A stretch of 64,000 nt of DNA, taken from contig NZ_CAMPOV010000001.1 of NCBI RefSeq assembly GCF_946892675.1, positions 1,896,033 to 1,960,032 of the forward strand, read 5' to 3'. The number at the start of each line of letters is the position of its first letter. Position 1 is the first letter of the stretch. Shown here one piece after another: positions 1-7,509 of this stretch. This DNA comes from Arthrobacter sp. Marseille-P9274 (GTDB lineage: Bacteria; Actinomycetota; Actinomycetes; Actinomycetales; Micrococcaceae). The notes below the pieces were generated by a model. It was given only the letters and a program-made list of their open reading frames with translations, was not told the DNA's origin and did no database searches. The position numbers and the translations under genes were made by a program.

Positions 1-8
1 AGACAGCA

Positions 9-35
9 GGACCCGGACCGTATGGGTCCGGGTCC
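9..35. terminator. Hairpin, probable bidirectional terminator
   Basis: Perfect inverted repeat with 11-bp GC-rich arms (9-19 and 25-35) and a 5-nt loop. It lies just past the stop codon of the MarR gene on the minus strand, at the window edge. There is no T-run on either side, so termination is inferred from the stem alone. Confidence 0.55.
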
Positions 36-63
36 TCCTCGAAGGCTGCGTCGGCAGCGCGGA

Positions 64-546
64 CTAGCCGTGGTCGGATAGCCCCTCGTTGCCGGCAAGT
101 TCCATAGGCTCTGGCACGGTGCCGCCCCAACGGGTCGTCCCCAGGCGCCGGATCACCGACGCGAGCCGGTCGCGCAGGTCATCCGCCCCGGCATCGCCGC
201 CCGGGGTGAGATTGCGCTCCAGCTCGCGAGACGACTCGAGGGCCTGCTGACCCAAATCGGAGATGCTGACAAGTTGGGACCGGCGGTCCGACTGGCTCCT
301 GACCCGCGTGATGTGCCCGTGGGCCTCGAGCCGCGACAACGTCTTTCCCATCGTCTGCGCCTGGACCCGCACCTTCGCCGCAAGTTGGGCCTGCGCCAAA
401 GCGCCCTCGGCATCGAGGACCTCCAACGCAATAACGCCCGCATGGGTCAACCCCAGCGAGGCGAGCTTCTCGTTCCAAGCATGTTCGACCAGCCGTGCCG
501 CGGTTGAAAGTAACCGGGCGGTAGGCCAGTTCTGTAAATCCGGCAT
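64..546 (-). CDS. MarR-family transcriptional regulator
   Basis: Winged-helix DNA-binding protein of about 160 residues, the usual MarR length. The middle holds the typical HTH and wing: a stretch on alternating Leu/Ala helices, then the recognition part around VRVQAQTMGKTLSRLEAHG and the wing with RVRSQSDRRSQLVSISDLG. MarR proteins are dimeric repressors that often sense phenolics or oxidants. The reading frame is open further upstream, but I chose the Met beginning MPDLQNWPTARLL because the family fold starts there and the longer form would run into the divergent bcp start. It is transcribed away from bcp, so it may control the peroxiredoxin gene; that is inference. The ligand cannot be told from sequence. 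Confidence 0.85.
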   Translation of the reverse strand: MPDLQNWPTARLLSTAARLVEHAWNEKLASLGLTHAGVIALEVLDAEGALAQAQLAAKVRVQAQTMGKTLSRLEAHGHITRVRSQSDRRSQLVSISDLGQQALESSRELERNLTPGGDAGADDLRDRLASVIRRLGTTRWGGTVPEPMELAGNEGLSDHG

Positions 547-641
547 TATCCAATTATAGCCAGTAGGCTTGCCGGTCGAGGACGAAATGACGAATCCGGA
601 GGCCTCCAATAAGACTTCCGGAACTACCCCAGGAGCATCAG
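547..641. promoter_or_regulatory. Divergent MarR/bcp promoter region
   Basis: A 95-bp gap between two divergent starts that must hold both promoters. It contains a 10-bp perfect palindrome GGAGGCCTCC at 598-607 and a bcp ribosome-binding site (AGGAG) ending about 7 nt before the ATG. Whether MarR binds the palindrome is unknown; MarR sites are usually longer and more AT-rich. Confidence 0.4.
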
Positions 642-1124
642 ATGGCCCAACGTTTGGCAACAGGCGACACCGCCCCGGACTTCACGCTGCAGGATTCGAC
701 GGGTAAAGAGGTGTCGCTCGCCGAATTCCGCGGACGCAATGTCGTTGTCTACTTCTATCCCGCCGCGTCGACGCCGGGGTGCACGAAAGAGGCCTGCGAC
801 TTCCGCGATAGCCTCTCTTCCTTGGCCGGGTCCGGGTACGACGTCGTGGGCATCTCTCCCGATGCCGCGCCCAAGCTCGTGAAGTTCGCCGAAGCGGAGC
901 AGTTGAATTTCCCGCTGCTGTCGGACACTGACCATGCCGTTGCCGAGGCCTACGGTGCCTGGGGAGAAAAGAAGAACTACGGCAAAACCTATGAAGGCCT
1001 GATCCGCTCTACGATCGTCGTCGGCCCCGACGGCAAGGTCGCGCTGGCCCAGTACAACGTGCGCGCCACCGGCCATGTGGCCAAACTGCGCCGCGATCTG
1101 GGCCTCGAAGCGGCAAGCAAGTAG
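642..1124 (+). CDS. bcp: Thioredoxin-dependent peroxiredoxin, Bcp/PrxQ type
   Basis: Cytosolic thiol peroxidase that reduces hydrogen peroxide and organic hydroperoxides, recycled by thioredoxin. The 160-residue length matches the family. The AhpC/TSA fold is evident from DTAPDFTLQDSTGK near the start and VVVYFYPAASTPGCTKEACDF around residues 34-54. The peroxidatic Cys is C47 and the PrxQ-type resolving Cys is C52 (CX4C). The start has AGGAG at good spacing. Transcribed divergently from the MarR gene, which may regulate it. Confidence 0.95.
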   Translation: MAQRLATGDTAPDFTLQDSTGKEVSLAEFRGRNVVVYFYPAASTPGCTKEACDFRDSLSSLAGSGYDVVGISPDAAPKLVKFAEAEQLNFPLLSDTDHAVAEAYGAWGEKKNYGKTYEGLIRSTIVVGPDGKVALAQYNVRATGHVAKLRRDLGLEAASK

Positions 1125-1186
1125 CTCAGGGCGATTCCCGAGCAGGTACAATTGACCTCGGCCTGCGGCACGCCCGCCGGCCGACT

Positions 1187-1268
1187 GCGCGAGTGGCGAA
1201 ATTGGCAGACGCGCTGGATTTAGGTTCCAGTGTCTTCGGACGTGCGGGTTCAAGTCCCGCCTTGCGCA
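1187..1268 (+). tRNA. tRNA-Leu (anticodon UAG)
   Basis: Class II tRNA of about 82 nt. The acceptor stem pairs GCGCGAG (1187-1193) with CTTGCGC (1261-1267), with A1268 as discriminator. The anticodon stem-loop is ctgga-TTTAGGT-tccag, giving anticodon TAG, which reads CUA. A long variable arm follows and the T-arm is CGGGTTCAAGTCCCG. The 3' CCA is not fully encoded (CCT follows). Confidence 0.93.
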
Positions 1269-1279
1269 CCTCATCGACG

Positions 1280-1307
1280 GGGAGCCGCGGCACCGGCCGC
1301 GGCTCCC
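1280..1307 (+). terminator. Hairpin downstream of tRNA-Leu
   Basis: Perfect 11-bp stem GGGAGCCGCGG (1280-1290) with CCGCGGCTCCC (1297-1307) and a 6-nt loop, 12 nt after the tRNA. A short T-run follows a few bases later (TGTGCGTTT). Likely the tRNA terminator. From here to about 1520 the DNA is C-rich and shows nothing else I recognise. Confidence 0.65.
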
Positions 1308-1523
1308 TGTGCGTTTCATGGACGTCGCCTCCCTGCCCTGGCCGAAGCCACGCGCGCCGCGGCAACGCGGACACGCCGTGCACCCGCCGGCATCGCACAC
1401 TCTCCCGCCGCCCCCGCAGGCCACCTACTCCGCGCACCGCCCCGCCGCCGTCGTACACTCCCCCGCAGCCGTACTGCCGGCGTGACCGGATTGTGATGGA
1501 TTTCCCCGCCCGGCCGGAGCGAG

Positions 1524-1581
1524 GCGGTGCATTTAACCGCTTCATGTGATTAGGCTCTCATCAAGCGGTTGCGCTAACCGC
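1524..1581. promoter_or_regulatory. Pair of 17-bp palindromes upstream of the binding-protein gene
   Basis: Two matching 17-bp inverted repeats, GCGGTGCATTTAACCGC (1524-1540) and GCGGTTGCGCTAACCGC (1565-1581). Both fit GCGGT-N5-TAACCGC and start 41 bp apart, close to four helical turns. They end 64 bp before the start codon at 1646. This is the layout of a paired operator for a dimeric repressor. No regulator gene is adjacent, so the binder is unknown. Confidence 0.5.
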
Positions 1582-1645
1582 GCGATCGCCCGGGCGTGCC
1601 GCACCCCGCACGGCCCAGCCATCACTCGTTGACGAGGAGCGATTC

Positions 1646-3334
1646 ATGTCTTTCAGTGGTCCTACACCCGCGCGGCGCAGGCCTCGACGGTTTGCCGCCA
1701 TCGCCGCGGGACTCGCCGCCGGCGCACTCATCCTGAGCGGTTGTGCCCAAAGCCAGCGCGGCGGGGCGGAAGGGACCGGGGACGACTCGGTCAACTCGAC
1801 GTTCATCTTTGCTGCCTCATCGGATCCGAAGTCCCTGGATCCGGCATTCGCCAGCGATGGTGAGTCCTTCCGCGTGAGCCGGCAGATCTTCGAGGGACTC
1901 GTCGGGGTGGAACCCGGAACGGCCGATCCTGCCCCGCTGCTTGCCGAATCTTGGGAGACGTCCAAAGACGGGCTGTCCTACACTTTCAAGCTCAAAGACG
2001 GCGTGAAATTCCACGACGGCACCGACTTCAACGCCGAGGCTGTGTGCTTCAACTTCGACCGCTGGTACAACTTCGAGGGGCTCCAGCAGTCCGAGTCCGT
2101 GGCCTACTACTACGGCTCCCTGTTCCGCGGCTTTGCGGACAGCCCGGACACGGCGGTGTACAAGTCCTGCGACGCAACCAGCGAAACCGAAGTGACGGTG
2201 AACCTCGCGAAGCCCTTCGCCGGTTTCATCGCGGCGCTGTCGCTTCCCGCCTTCGGCATGCAGAGCCCGTCTGCCCTGGAGGAGTTCAAGGCCGACGAGA
2301 TCGGCGGCTCCGAGGAAGCGCCCGTGCTCAGCGAGTACGCGCAGGGCCATCCGGTGGGCACCGGACCGTTCAAGTTCGACAAGTGGGACGTCGGGCAGCA
2401 GATCGAGGTGTCGGCCTTCGGGGATTACTGGGGCGAACAGGGCCAGGTCCAAAAGGTCATCTTCCGGGTCATCGACGATCCGCAGGCCCGCCGGCAGTCG
2501 CTGGAGTCGGGGGACATCGACGGCTATGACCTTGTGGCTCCGGCCGACACCAAGGCCCTCGCCGACGCCGGCTTCAACATCGTGACCCGCGACCCGTTCA
2601 CCATCCTCTATCTGGGCCTCAACCAGACGAACGAGGCGCTGGCCAAGCCGGAGGTTCGCCAGGCGCTGGCCTACGCCATCGACAAGGAAGCCCTCGTGCG
2701 CCAGACCCTTCCCGAGGGCACGGAAGTCGCCAGCCAGTTCATTCCGCCGATCGTCAACGGCTACAACAAGGACGTCACCACCTACGACTTCAACCCGGAG
2801 AAGGCCCGCCAACTGCTGGAGCAGGCCGGCTACGGGGACGGGCTGACCCTCGAGTTCAACTACCCCACCGGCGTCTCGCGGCCCTACATGCCGACGCCGG
2901 AGCAGGTCTTCACAAACCTCAGCGCACAGCTGGAGGACGTCGGCATCACCATCAAGGCGGCGCCGGACAAGTGGTCCCCGGACTACCTGGACCGTGTGCA
3001 GGCGAGTGCGAACCACGACATCCACCTGCTGGGCTGGACCGGCGACTACAACGACACCGACAACTTCGTCGGAGTCTTCTTCGGCCGCGAGAAGCCGGAG
3101 TTCGGCTTCGACAATCCGGAGCTGTTCAAGGCGCTGGACGAGGCACGGCAGGAAAGCGTCCTCGAGGAGCAGACCCCGCTGTACGAGCAGATCAATGAGG
3201 ACATCGCCAAGTATGTCCCGGCCGTTCCGCTGGCCCATCCGGCACCGTCGCTGGCTTTCGCGCCGCGGGTGACGTCCTACCCGGCGAGCCCGGTCAATGA
3301 CGAGGTCTACAACATGATCAAGCTCAGCGAATAG
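1646..3334 (+). CDS. ABC transporter substrate-binding lipoprotein, peptide/nickel (DppA/OppA) family
   Basis: Extracytoplasmic solute-binding protein of SBP family 5, about 562 residues, the normal size. It begins with a basic stretch, a hydrophobic segment and the lipobox LSGC, so the mature protein should be lipid-anchored at C33. Family features include SDPKSLDPAFASDGESFRVSRQIFEGL after the linker and FKLKDGVKFHDGTDFNAEAV around residues 110-135. GAGGAG precedes the ATG at good spacing. It is followed by two permease genes; a second, clearly paralogous binding protein lies at 7510-9183. Substrate is probably short peptides but could be another oligomeric ligand. Confidence 0.93.
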   Translation: MSFSGPTPARRRPRRFAAIAAGLAAGALILSGCAQSQRGGAEGTGDDSVNSTFIFAASSDPKSLDPAFASDGESFRVSRQIFEGLVGVEPGTADPAPLLAESWETSKDGLSYTFKLKDGVKFHDGTDFNAEAVCFNFDRWYNFEGLQQSESVAYYYGSLFRGFADSPDTAVYKSCDATSETEVTVNLAKPFAGFIAALSLPAFGMQSPSALEEFKADEIGGSEEAPVLSEYAQGHPVGTGPFKFDKWDVGQQIEVSAFGDYWGEQGQVQKVIFRVIDDPQARRQSLESGDIDGYDLVAPADTKALADAGFNIVTRDPFTILYLGLNQTNEALAKPEVRQALAYAIDKEALVRQTLPEGTEVASQFIPPIVNGYNKDVTTYDFNPEKARQLLEQAGYGDGLTLEFNYPTGVSRPYMPTPEQVFTNLSAQLEDVGITIKAAPDKWSPDYLDRVQASANHDIHLLGWTGDYNDTDNFVGVFFGREKPEFGFDNPELFKALDEARQESVLEEQTPLYEQINEDIAKYVPAVPLAHPAPSLAFAPRVTSYPASPVNDEVYNMIKLSE

Positions 3335-3344
3335 CAGCGGCAAT

Positions 3345-3400
3345 GGCTGCGGCTGCACCCCGCGCGGGTCAGCCGCAGCCGCCGCGTCCCCCGCGGGACG
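3345..3400 (+). terminator. Two consecutive hairpins between binding-protein and permease genes
   Basis: A perfect 11-bp stem (3345-3355 with 3370-3380) is followed by a 6-bp stem (3385-3390 with 3395-3400) inside the 85-bp spacer. No T-run follows. Such intercistronic hairpins often trim or protect the upstream mRNA so that binding protein is made in excess over permease; that role is inferred. Confidence 0.5.
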
Positions 3401-3419
3401 GCGAACGCGAAAGGACGCT

Positions 3420-4424
3420 GTGTTAAGAGTCATCGGCAAGCGCATAGCGCTGCTCATTCCCACCCTGCTGGGACTGTCGGTCCTGCTGTTCCTCTGGGTC
3501 CGCAGCCTGCCCGGCGGTCCGGCCACCGCGCTGCTGGGCGACCGGGCAACGCCGGAAGCCGTCGCCAGGATCAACGAGCTGTACGGTTTCAATCGCCCGC
3601 TGATCGAGCAGTACTTCATCTACATGGGCAAGCTCCTGCAGGGTGACTTCGGCACGTCGTTGCTGACCGGCCGTCCCGTCCTGGAGGAGTTCACCACCCG
3701 CTTTCCCGCCACGGTGGAATTGACCATCGTGGCGCTGGTGTTCGCGATCGGGCTAGGCATCCCGCTGGGCTACTGGGCCGCCAAGCACTACGGCCGCTGG
3801 CCGGACCACGGTTCGGTACTGCTGAGCCTGGTCGGCATCACCGTCCCGGTCTTCTTCCTGGCCTTCATCCTCAAGTGGCTGTTCGCGATCCGGCTGCCGC
3901 TTCTCCCGACGGACGGTCGGCAGAATCCGCGGATCGACGCCACCCACGTGACGGACTTCTACGTGCTGGACGGCCTCCTCACCCGGGAGTGGGATGCTGC
4001 CTGGGACGCCTTCCTGCATCTGATCCTGCCCGGCATCGCGCTGGGCACCATCCCGCTGGCCATCATCGTCCGCATCACGCGGGCCTCCGTGCTGGAGGTG
4101 CAGAACGCCGACTACGTGCGCACGGCCCGGGCCAAGGGACTGCTGGAGCGGACCATCCGCAATCGCTTCATCCTGCGCAACGCCATGCTGCCGGTAACCA
4201 CCACCATCGGCCTCCAGCTGGGCCTGCTGATCTCCGGAGCCGTCCTGACCGAAACCGTCTTCGCCTTCAGCGGCATCGGCCGCTTCCTGCGGGACGCCAT
4301 CTTCAACCTCGACTATCCGGTGCTGCAGGGCTTCATCATCTTCATCGCGATCCTCTATTCGCTCATCAACCTACTCGTCGACGTGACGTACAGCGTCATC
4401 GATCCCAGGGTGCGTGTCCAATGA
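3420..4424 (+). CDS. ABC transporter permease, DppB/OppB family
   Basis: Inner-membrane permease of about 334 residues with roughly six hydrophobic segments. The first is near the N-terminus (IALLIPTLLGLSVLLFLWV), followed by a conserved extracytoplasmic loop LPGGPATALLGDRATPEAV. The EAA-type loop that contacts the ATPase is visible as NADYVRTARAKGLLERTIRNRFILRNAMLP near residues 225-255. It starts with GTG, preceded by AAAGGA. The stop overlaps the next start (ATGA), so it is translationally coupled to the second permease. Confidence 0.92.
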   Translation: MLRVIGKRIALLIPTLLGLSVLLFLWVRSLPGGPATALLGDRATPEAVARINELYGFNRPLIEQYFIYMGKLLQGDFGTSLLTGRPVLEEFTTRFPATVELTIVALVFAIGLGIPLGYWAAKHYGRWPDHGSVLLSLVGITVPVFFLAFILKWLFAIRLPLLPTDGRQNPRIDATHVTDFYVLDGLLTREWDAAWDAFLHLILPGIALGTIPLAIIVRITRASVLEVQNADYVRTARAKGLLERTIRNRFILRNAMLPVTTTIGLQLGLLISGAVLTETVFAFSGIGRFLRDAIFNLDYPVLQGFIIFIAILYSLINLLVDVTYSVIDPRVRVQ

Positions 4425-5362
4425 CCACAACGCTTCCCCCCACCAGCGGCTCGACCGCCCCGAGCCCCAATCCGGAGGCGCCGGGGACCGCCGGCACCGG
4501 CCTCTTCCGCGACGCCTTCCACCGGCTGCGGCGCAATCCCCAAGCCATCGCCGGCGCCATCATCGTGGCGCTGTTCCTGCTGGTGGCCGCGCTGGCCCCC
4601 GTCCTGGCTCCCTACGGCGGCGAGGACCTTCCCGGCCGCACGTTGATCACCCCGACGCATATCCCGGGCCCGGGAGAGACTCCCGGCTTTGTGCTGGGGC
4701 TGGATCGGTTCGGCGGGGACCTGCTGAGCAAGCTCATCTGGGGTGCCCAGGCCTCGCTGCTGATCGGCATCATCTCGACGGCTATGGGCCTGGTCGGCGG
4801 GATGTTGTTGGGAATCCTTGCGGGCGGCTTCGGCGGCTGGGTGGACAACGTCATCATGCGCCTGGTGGACATCATGCTGTCCGTGCCGAACCTGCTGCTG
4901 GCCGTCTCGATCGCCGCGGTTCTGGGCCAGGGGCCCTACGCGGTGATGATCGCCATCGGCGTCGCCCAGGTGCCCGTCTTTGCGCGGCTGCTGCGCTCCT
5001 CAATGCTTTCCCAGCGCAGTGCCGACTATGTCCTGGCCGCCCGGACCCTGGGCCTCAGCAAGGGGACCATCACGATGAACCACCTGCTGCCCAACAGCGT
5101 GGGCCCGGTGATCGTGCAGGCAACGCTGACCCTGGCCACGGCGGTCATCGACGCCGCCGCGTTGTCTTTCCTGGGCCTCGGCGGCGGGAGGCCGCAGACC
5201 GCTGAGTGGGGACGGATGCTGACCTACGCGCAGAACGAGCTCGGCATTGCCCCGCAGCTGGCCTTCCTCCCCGGCATCTGCATTGCCATCACTGCACTGG
5301 GCTTCACGCTGCTGGGCGAATCGCTGCGCGAATCGCTGGATCCGAAGTCGCGGCAGAAATAG
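4421..5362 (+). CDS. ABC transporter permease, DppC/OppC family
   Basis: Partner permease of 313 residues. The N-terminal part is Pro/Ser/Thr-rich, followed by RRNPQAIAGAIIVALFLLVAALAPVLAPYG, the first membrane helix typical of DppC. The EAA loop reads SADYVLAARTLGLSKGTITMNHLLPN near residues 200-225. The start ATG overlaps the TGA of the upstream permease by 4 bp. It ends convergently with a small membrane-protein gene and the ATPase gene on the other strand. Confidence 0.92.
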   Translation: MTTTLPPTSGSTAPSPNPEAPGTAGTGLFRDAFHRLRRNPQAIAGAIIVALFLLVAALAPVLAPYGGEDLPGRTLITPTHIPGPGETPGFVLGLDRFGGDLLSKLIWGAQASLLIGIISTAMGLVGGMLLGILAGGFGGWVDNVIMRLVDIMLSVPNLLLAVSIAAVLGQGPYAVMIAIGVAQVPVFARLLRSSMLSQRSADYVLAARTLGLSKGTITMNHLLPNSVGPVIVQATLTLATAVIDAAALSFLGLGGGRPQTAEWGRMLTYAQNELGIAPQLAFLPGICIAITALGFTLLGESLRESLDPKSRQK

Positions 5363-5407
5363 TCCGGCCGGACCACCGTGGCGCGCGCCGGCAACAACGA
5401 CGGCGGG

Positions 5408-5692
5408 TCAGGCCGGCGGGGGCGTACCGTGCGGGCGGTGGCGCTGGCGTGCCATGTGGACCATTGCGCCAAAGCCTGCGATGAACAGCAGTTCCAGCAC
5501 CACCAGGGCCAGCACGTAGCCCCAGCGCCCCGCATCCGCGAGGATCACCGCGCCGATCGCCAGCAACACCGTCCCCAGGGCCAGCACGAACACGGCGAAG
5601 CCAATCGCCACGGCTTCGCTGCGCACCCCGGTCCGGAAGCCGAATCCTTCCGGCCTGGGCTGCTCGTCACGAGGCGATGTCGGGGTCGTCAT
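5408..5692 (-). CDS. Small two-helix membrane protein, unknown function
   Basis: I do not recognise the family. The 94-residue product has a hydrophilic Pro-rich N-terminus, two strongly hydrophobic segments (AVAIGFAVFVLALGTVLLAI and VLALVVLELLFIAGFGAMVH), and a His/Arg/Pro-rich tail. The ATG overlaps the last 26 bp of the upstream ATPase gene, suggesting co-transcription and coupling. Whether it belongs to the transporter is unknown. The first 36 codons of the longer open frame lie inside the ATPase gene and are Arg/Pro-rich, so I excluded them. Confidence 0.6.
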   Translation of the reverse strand: MTTPTSPRDEQPRPEGFGFRTGVRSEAVAIGFAVFVLALGTVLLAIGAVILADAGRWGYVLALVVLELLFIAGFGAMVHMARQRHRPHGTPPPA

Positions 5693-7400
5693 CGTAGATC
5701 TCCAATTCATTACCCGGGATGGAGGCCAGCAGGCGGCGGGTGTAGGGGTGGCGCGGGTTGGTGAACACTTCTTCCGACGACGCCGCCTCCACCAGTTCAC
5801 CGTCTTTCATTACGCACACATAGTCGGAGATCAAGCGGACAACCGCAAGGTCGTGGGAGATCAAGAGGTAGCTCAGGCCCAGCTCGGCCTGCAGATCGCC
5901 GAGCAGCTTCAGGATCTGGGCCTGGACCAGGACGTCGAGCGCGGAGACAGGCTCATCGCAGACCAGGAGTTCGGGCTTCAGCGCCAGTGCCCGGGCGATG
6001 GCCACGCGCTGGCGTTGTCCGCCGGAGAGCTCGGACGGGTAGCGGCGGAGCATGGAGTGCGGCAGTGCCACCTGGTCCATCAGCTCCCGCACGCGGGCAG
6101 CACGCTCCCCGGCATTGCCTCGTTTGTAGGTGCTGAGGGGCTCCTCGATGATCCGTCCGATAGTGAACACCGGGTTCAGCGAGGAGTACGGGTCCTGGAA
6201 GACGGGCTGGACCCGCTGCCGGAAGTCGCGCAGCTGCTCCTTGCTAAGCCTGGCGACGTCCATGCCGTCGAAGGTCATGCTCCCGCTCGTCGGCTCGATC
6301 AGCTTCAGGAGCATGCGGGCCGTAGTGGTTTTGCCGGAGCCGGACTCGCCGACGATGGCGACGGTGCGCCCGCGCGGAACCTCGAGGGTGACGTTCCTGG
6401 CCGCGTAGAAGTCGTCCTCCCGGCCGCGGATCTTGTAGGCCTTGGTCAGGTTCCGCAGCTCCACGATGTTGTCGGCGTCCCTGGCCATCGATACCGCATC
6501 GGGCTTTGCGGCAAAGTCTTCCTCCGCATGACTGGTCCGTTCGTCGGTGCCGGCCGCGTACGCCCCCGGCTGGAGCCGCACGGCAGCGACGCTGGGCGCC
6601 GCCTTCACCAGGGAACGGGTATAGGGGTGCCGGGGGTCTTCGAGGAGCTGTTCGGCCGGGCCCGTCTCGACCACCATCCCGCGGTGCATGACCACCAGCT
6701 GCTCGGCCCGTTCGGCGGCCAGGCCCAAGTCGTGCGTGATCAGCAGCACCGCGGTGCCGAGTTCTTCGGTCATCCGGTCGATCTGGTCCAGGATGGTCCG
6801 TTGGACCGTGACGTCCAGGGCGGACGTCGGCTCGTCGGCGATCAGCAGCCGCGGCCGGCAGGCCAGGCCGATGGCGATCAGCGCGCGCTGCCGCATACCG
6901 CCCGAAAATTCGTGCGGGTACTGCCTGGCGCGTTCCCGGGCGTCCGGCAGGCCGGCCGCCTCGAGCGCCTCCACGACCTTGGCCTCGACGTTGCGCGGCG
7001 TAGCCATGCCGTGCACCAGCAACGTTTCGGCGACCTGCGTACCGATCCTCGTGACGGGATTCAGGTTGGACATCGGGTCCTGGGGCACGAGTCCGATCTG
7101 CCGTCCGCGGATCCGTCGCATCCGTTGCTCGGGCATCCCCACGAGCTCCTCGCCGTCGAACAGGATGCTCCCGGAACTGACCCCGCCGTTCCGCGGCAAA
7201 AGCCCGATGGCCGCCATCGCCGTCGTCGATTTCCCGGAACCGGACTCCCCCACGATGGCCAGTGTCTGGCCCTCCGCAAGGCTAAAGCTGGCGTCCTTCA
7301 CGGCCGAGACCTCGCCATAGGTCGTGCGGAAGTCGACTGCGAGGTTGCGGATCTCAAGCAGCGGCTGGGCGGTATCGATCATGGGACTATCGTGCCGCAT
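5667..7400 (-). CDS. ABC transporter ATP-binding protein with two fused ATPase domains (DppD-DppF type)
   Basis: Cytoplasmic energy unit for the peptide importer encoded on the opposite strand. Two complete ABC domains lie in 577 residues. Domain 1 (about 10-260) has Walker A GESGSGKST and signature FSGGMRQRALIA. Domain 2 (about 310-560) has Walker A GESGSGKTT and signature LSGGQRQRVAIA. Each is followed by a Walker B ending in DEP. A Q-loop reading VPQDPMSNLNPV or VFQDPYSSLNPV is present in both, typical of the Opp/Dpp class. Fusion of the two ATPases is common in actinobacteria. A second Met six codons in is an equally possible start; neither has a strong Shine-Dalgarno. Confidence 0.92.
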   Translation of the reverse strand: MRHDSPMIDTAQPLLEIRNLAVDFRTTYGEVSAVKDASFSLAEGQTLAIVGESGSGKSTTAMAAIGLLPRNGGVSSGSILFDGEELVGMPEQRMRRIRGRQIGLVPQDPMSNLNPVTRIGTQVAETLLVHGMATPRNVEAKVVEALEAAGLPDARERARQYPHEFSGGMRQRALIAIGLACRPRLLIADEPTSALDVTVQRTILDQIDRMTEELGTAVLLITHDLGLAAERAEQLVVMHRGMVVETGPAEQLLEDPRHPYTRSLVKAAPSVAAVRLQPGAYAAGTDERTSHAEEDFAAKPDAVSMARDADNIVELRNLTKAYKIRGREDDFYAARNVTLEVPRGRTVAIVGESGSGKTTTARMLLKLIEPTSGSMTFDGMDVARLSKEQLRDFRQRVQPVFQDPYSSLNPVFTIGRIIEEPLSTYKRGNAGERAARVRELMDQVALPHSMLRRYPSELSGGQRQRVAIARALALKPELLVCDEPVSALDVLVQAQILKLLGDLQAELGLSYLLISHDLAVVRLISDYVCVMKDGELVEAASSEEVFTNPRHPYTRRLLASIPGNELEIYDDDPDIAS

Positions 7401-7509
7401 GGAAGCGTGATCCCGGCCACGTTCCGGAATGGTTTTGCGGCTTCTTTATTTTCCGGCCGGTCAACTACACTGAACATTCCCAATTCCCAGCGGCCCATGA
7501 GGAGCACGA

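Noticed and set aside
1817-3619. 600-residue open frame on the minus strand across the binding-protein gene
   Set aside because: Antisense shadow of a high-GC gene: composition is Arg/Val/Asp/Leu-rich with no recognisable domain, while the plus-strand frame is a clear SBP lipoprotein.
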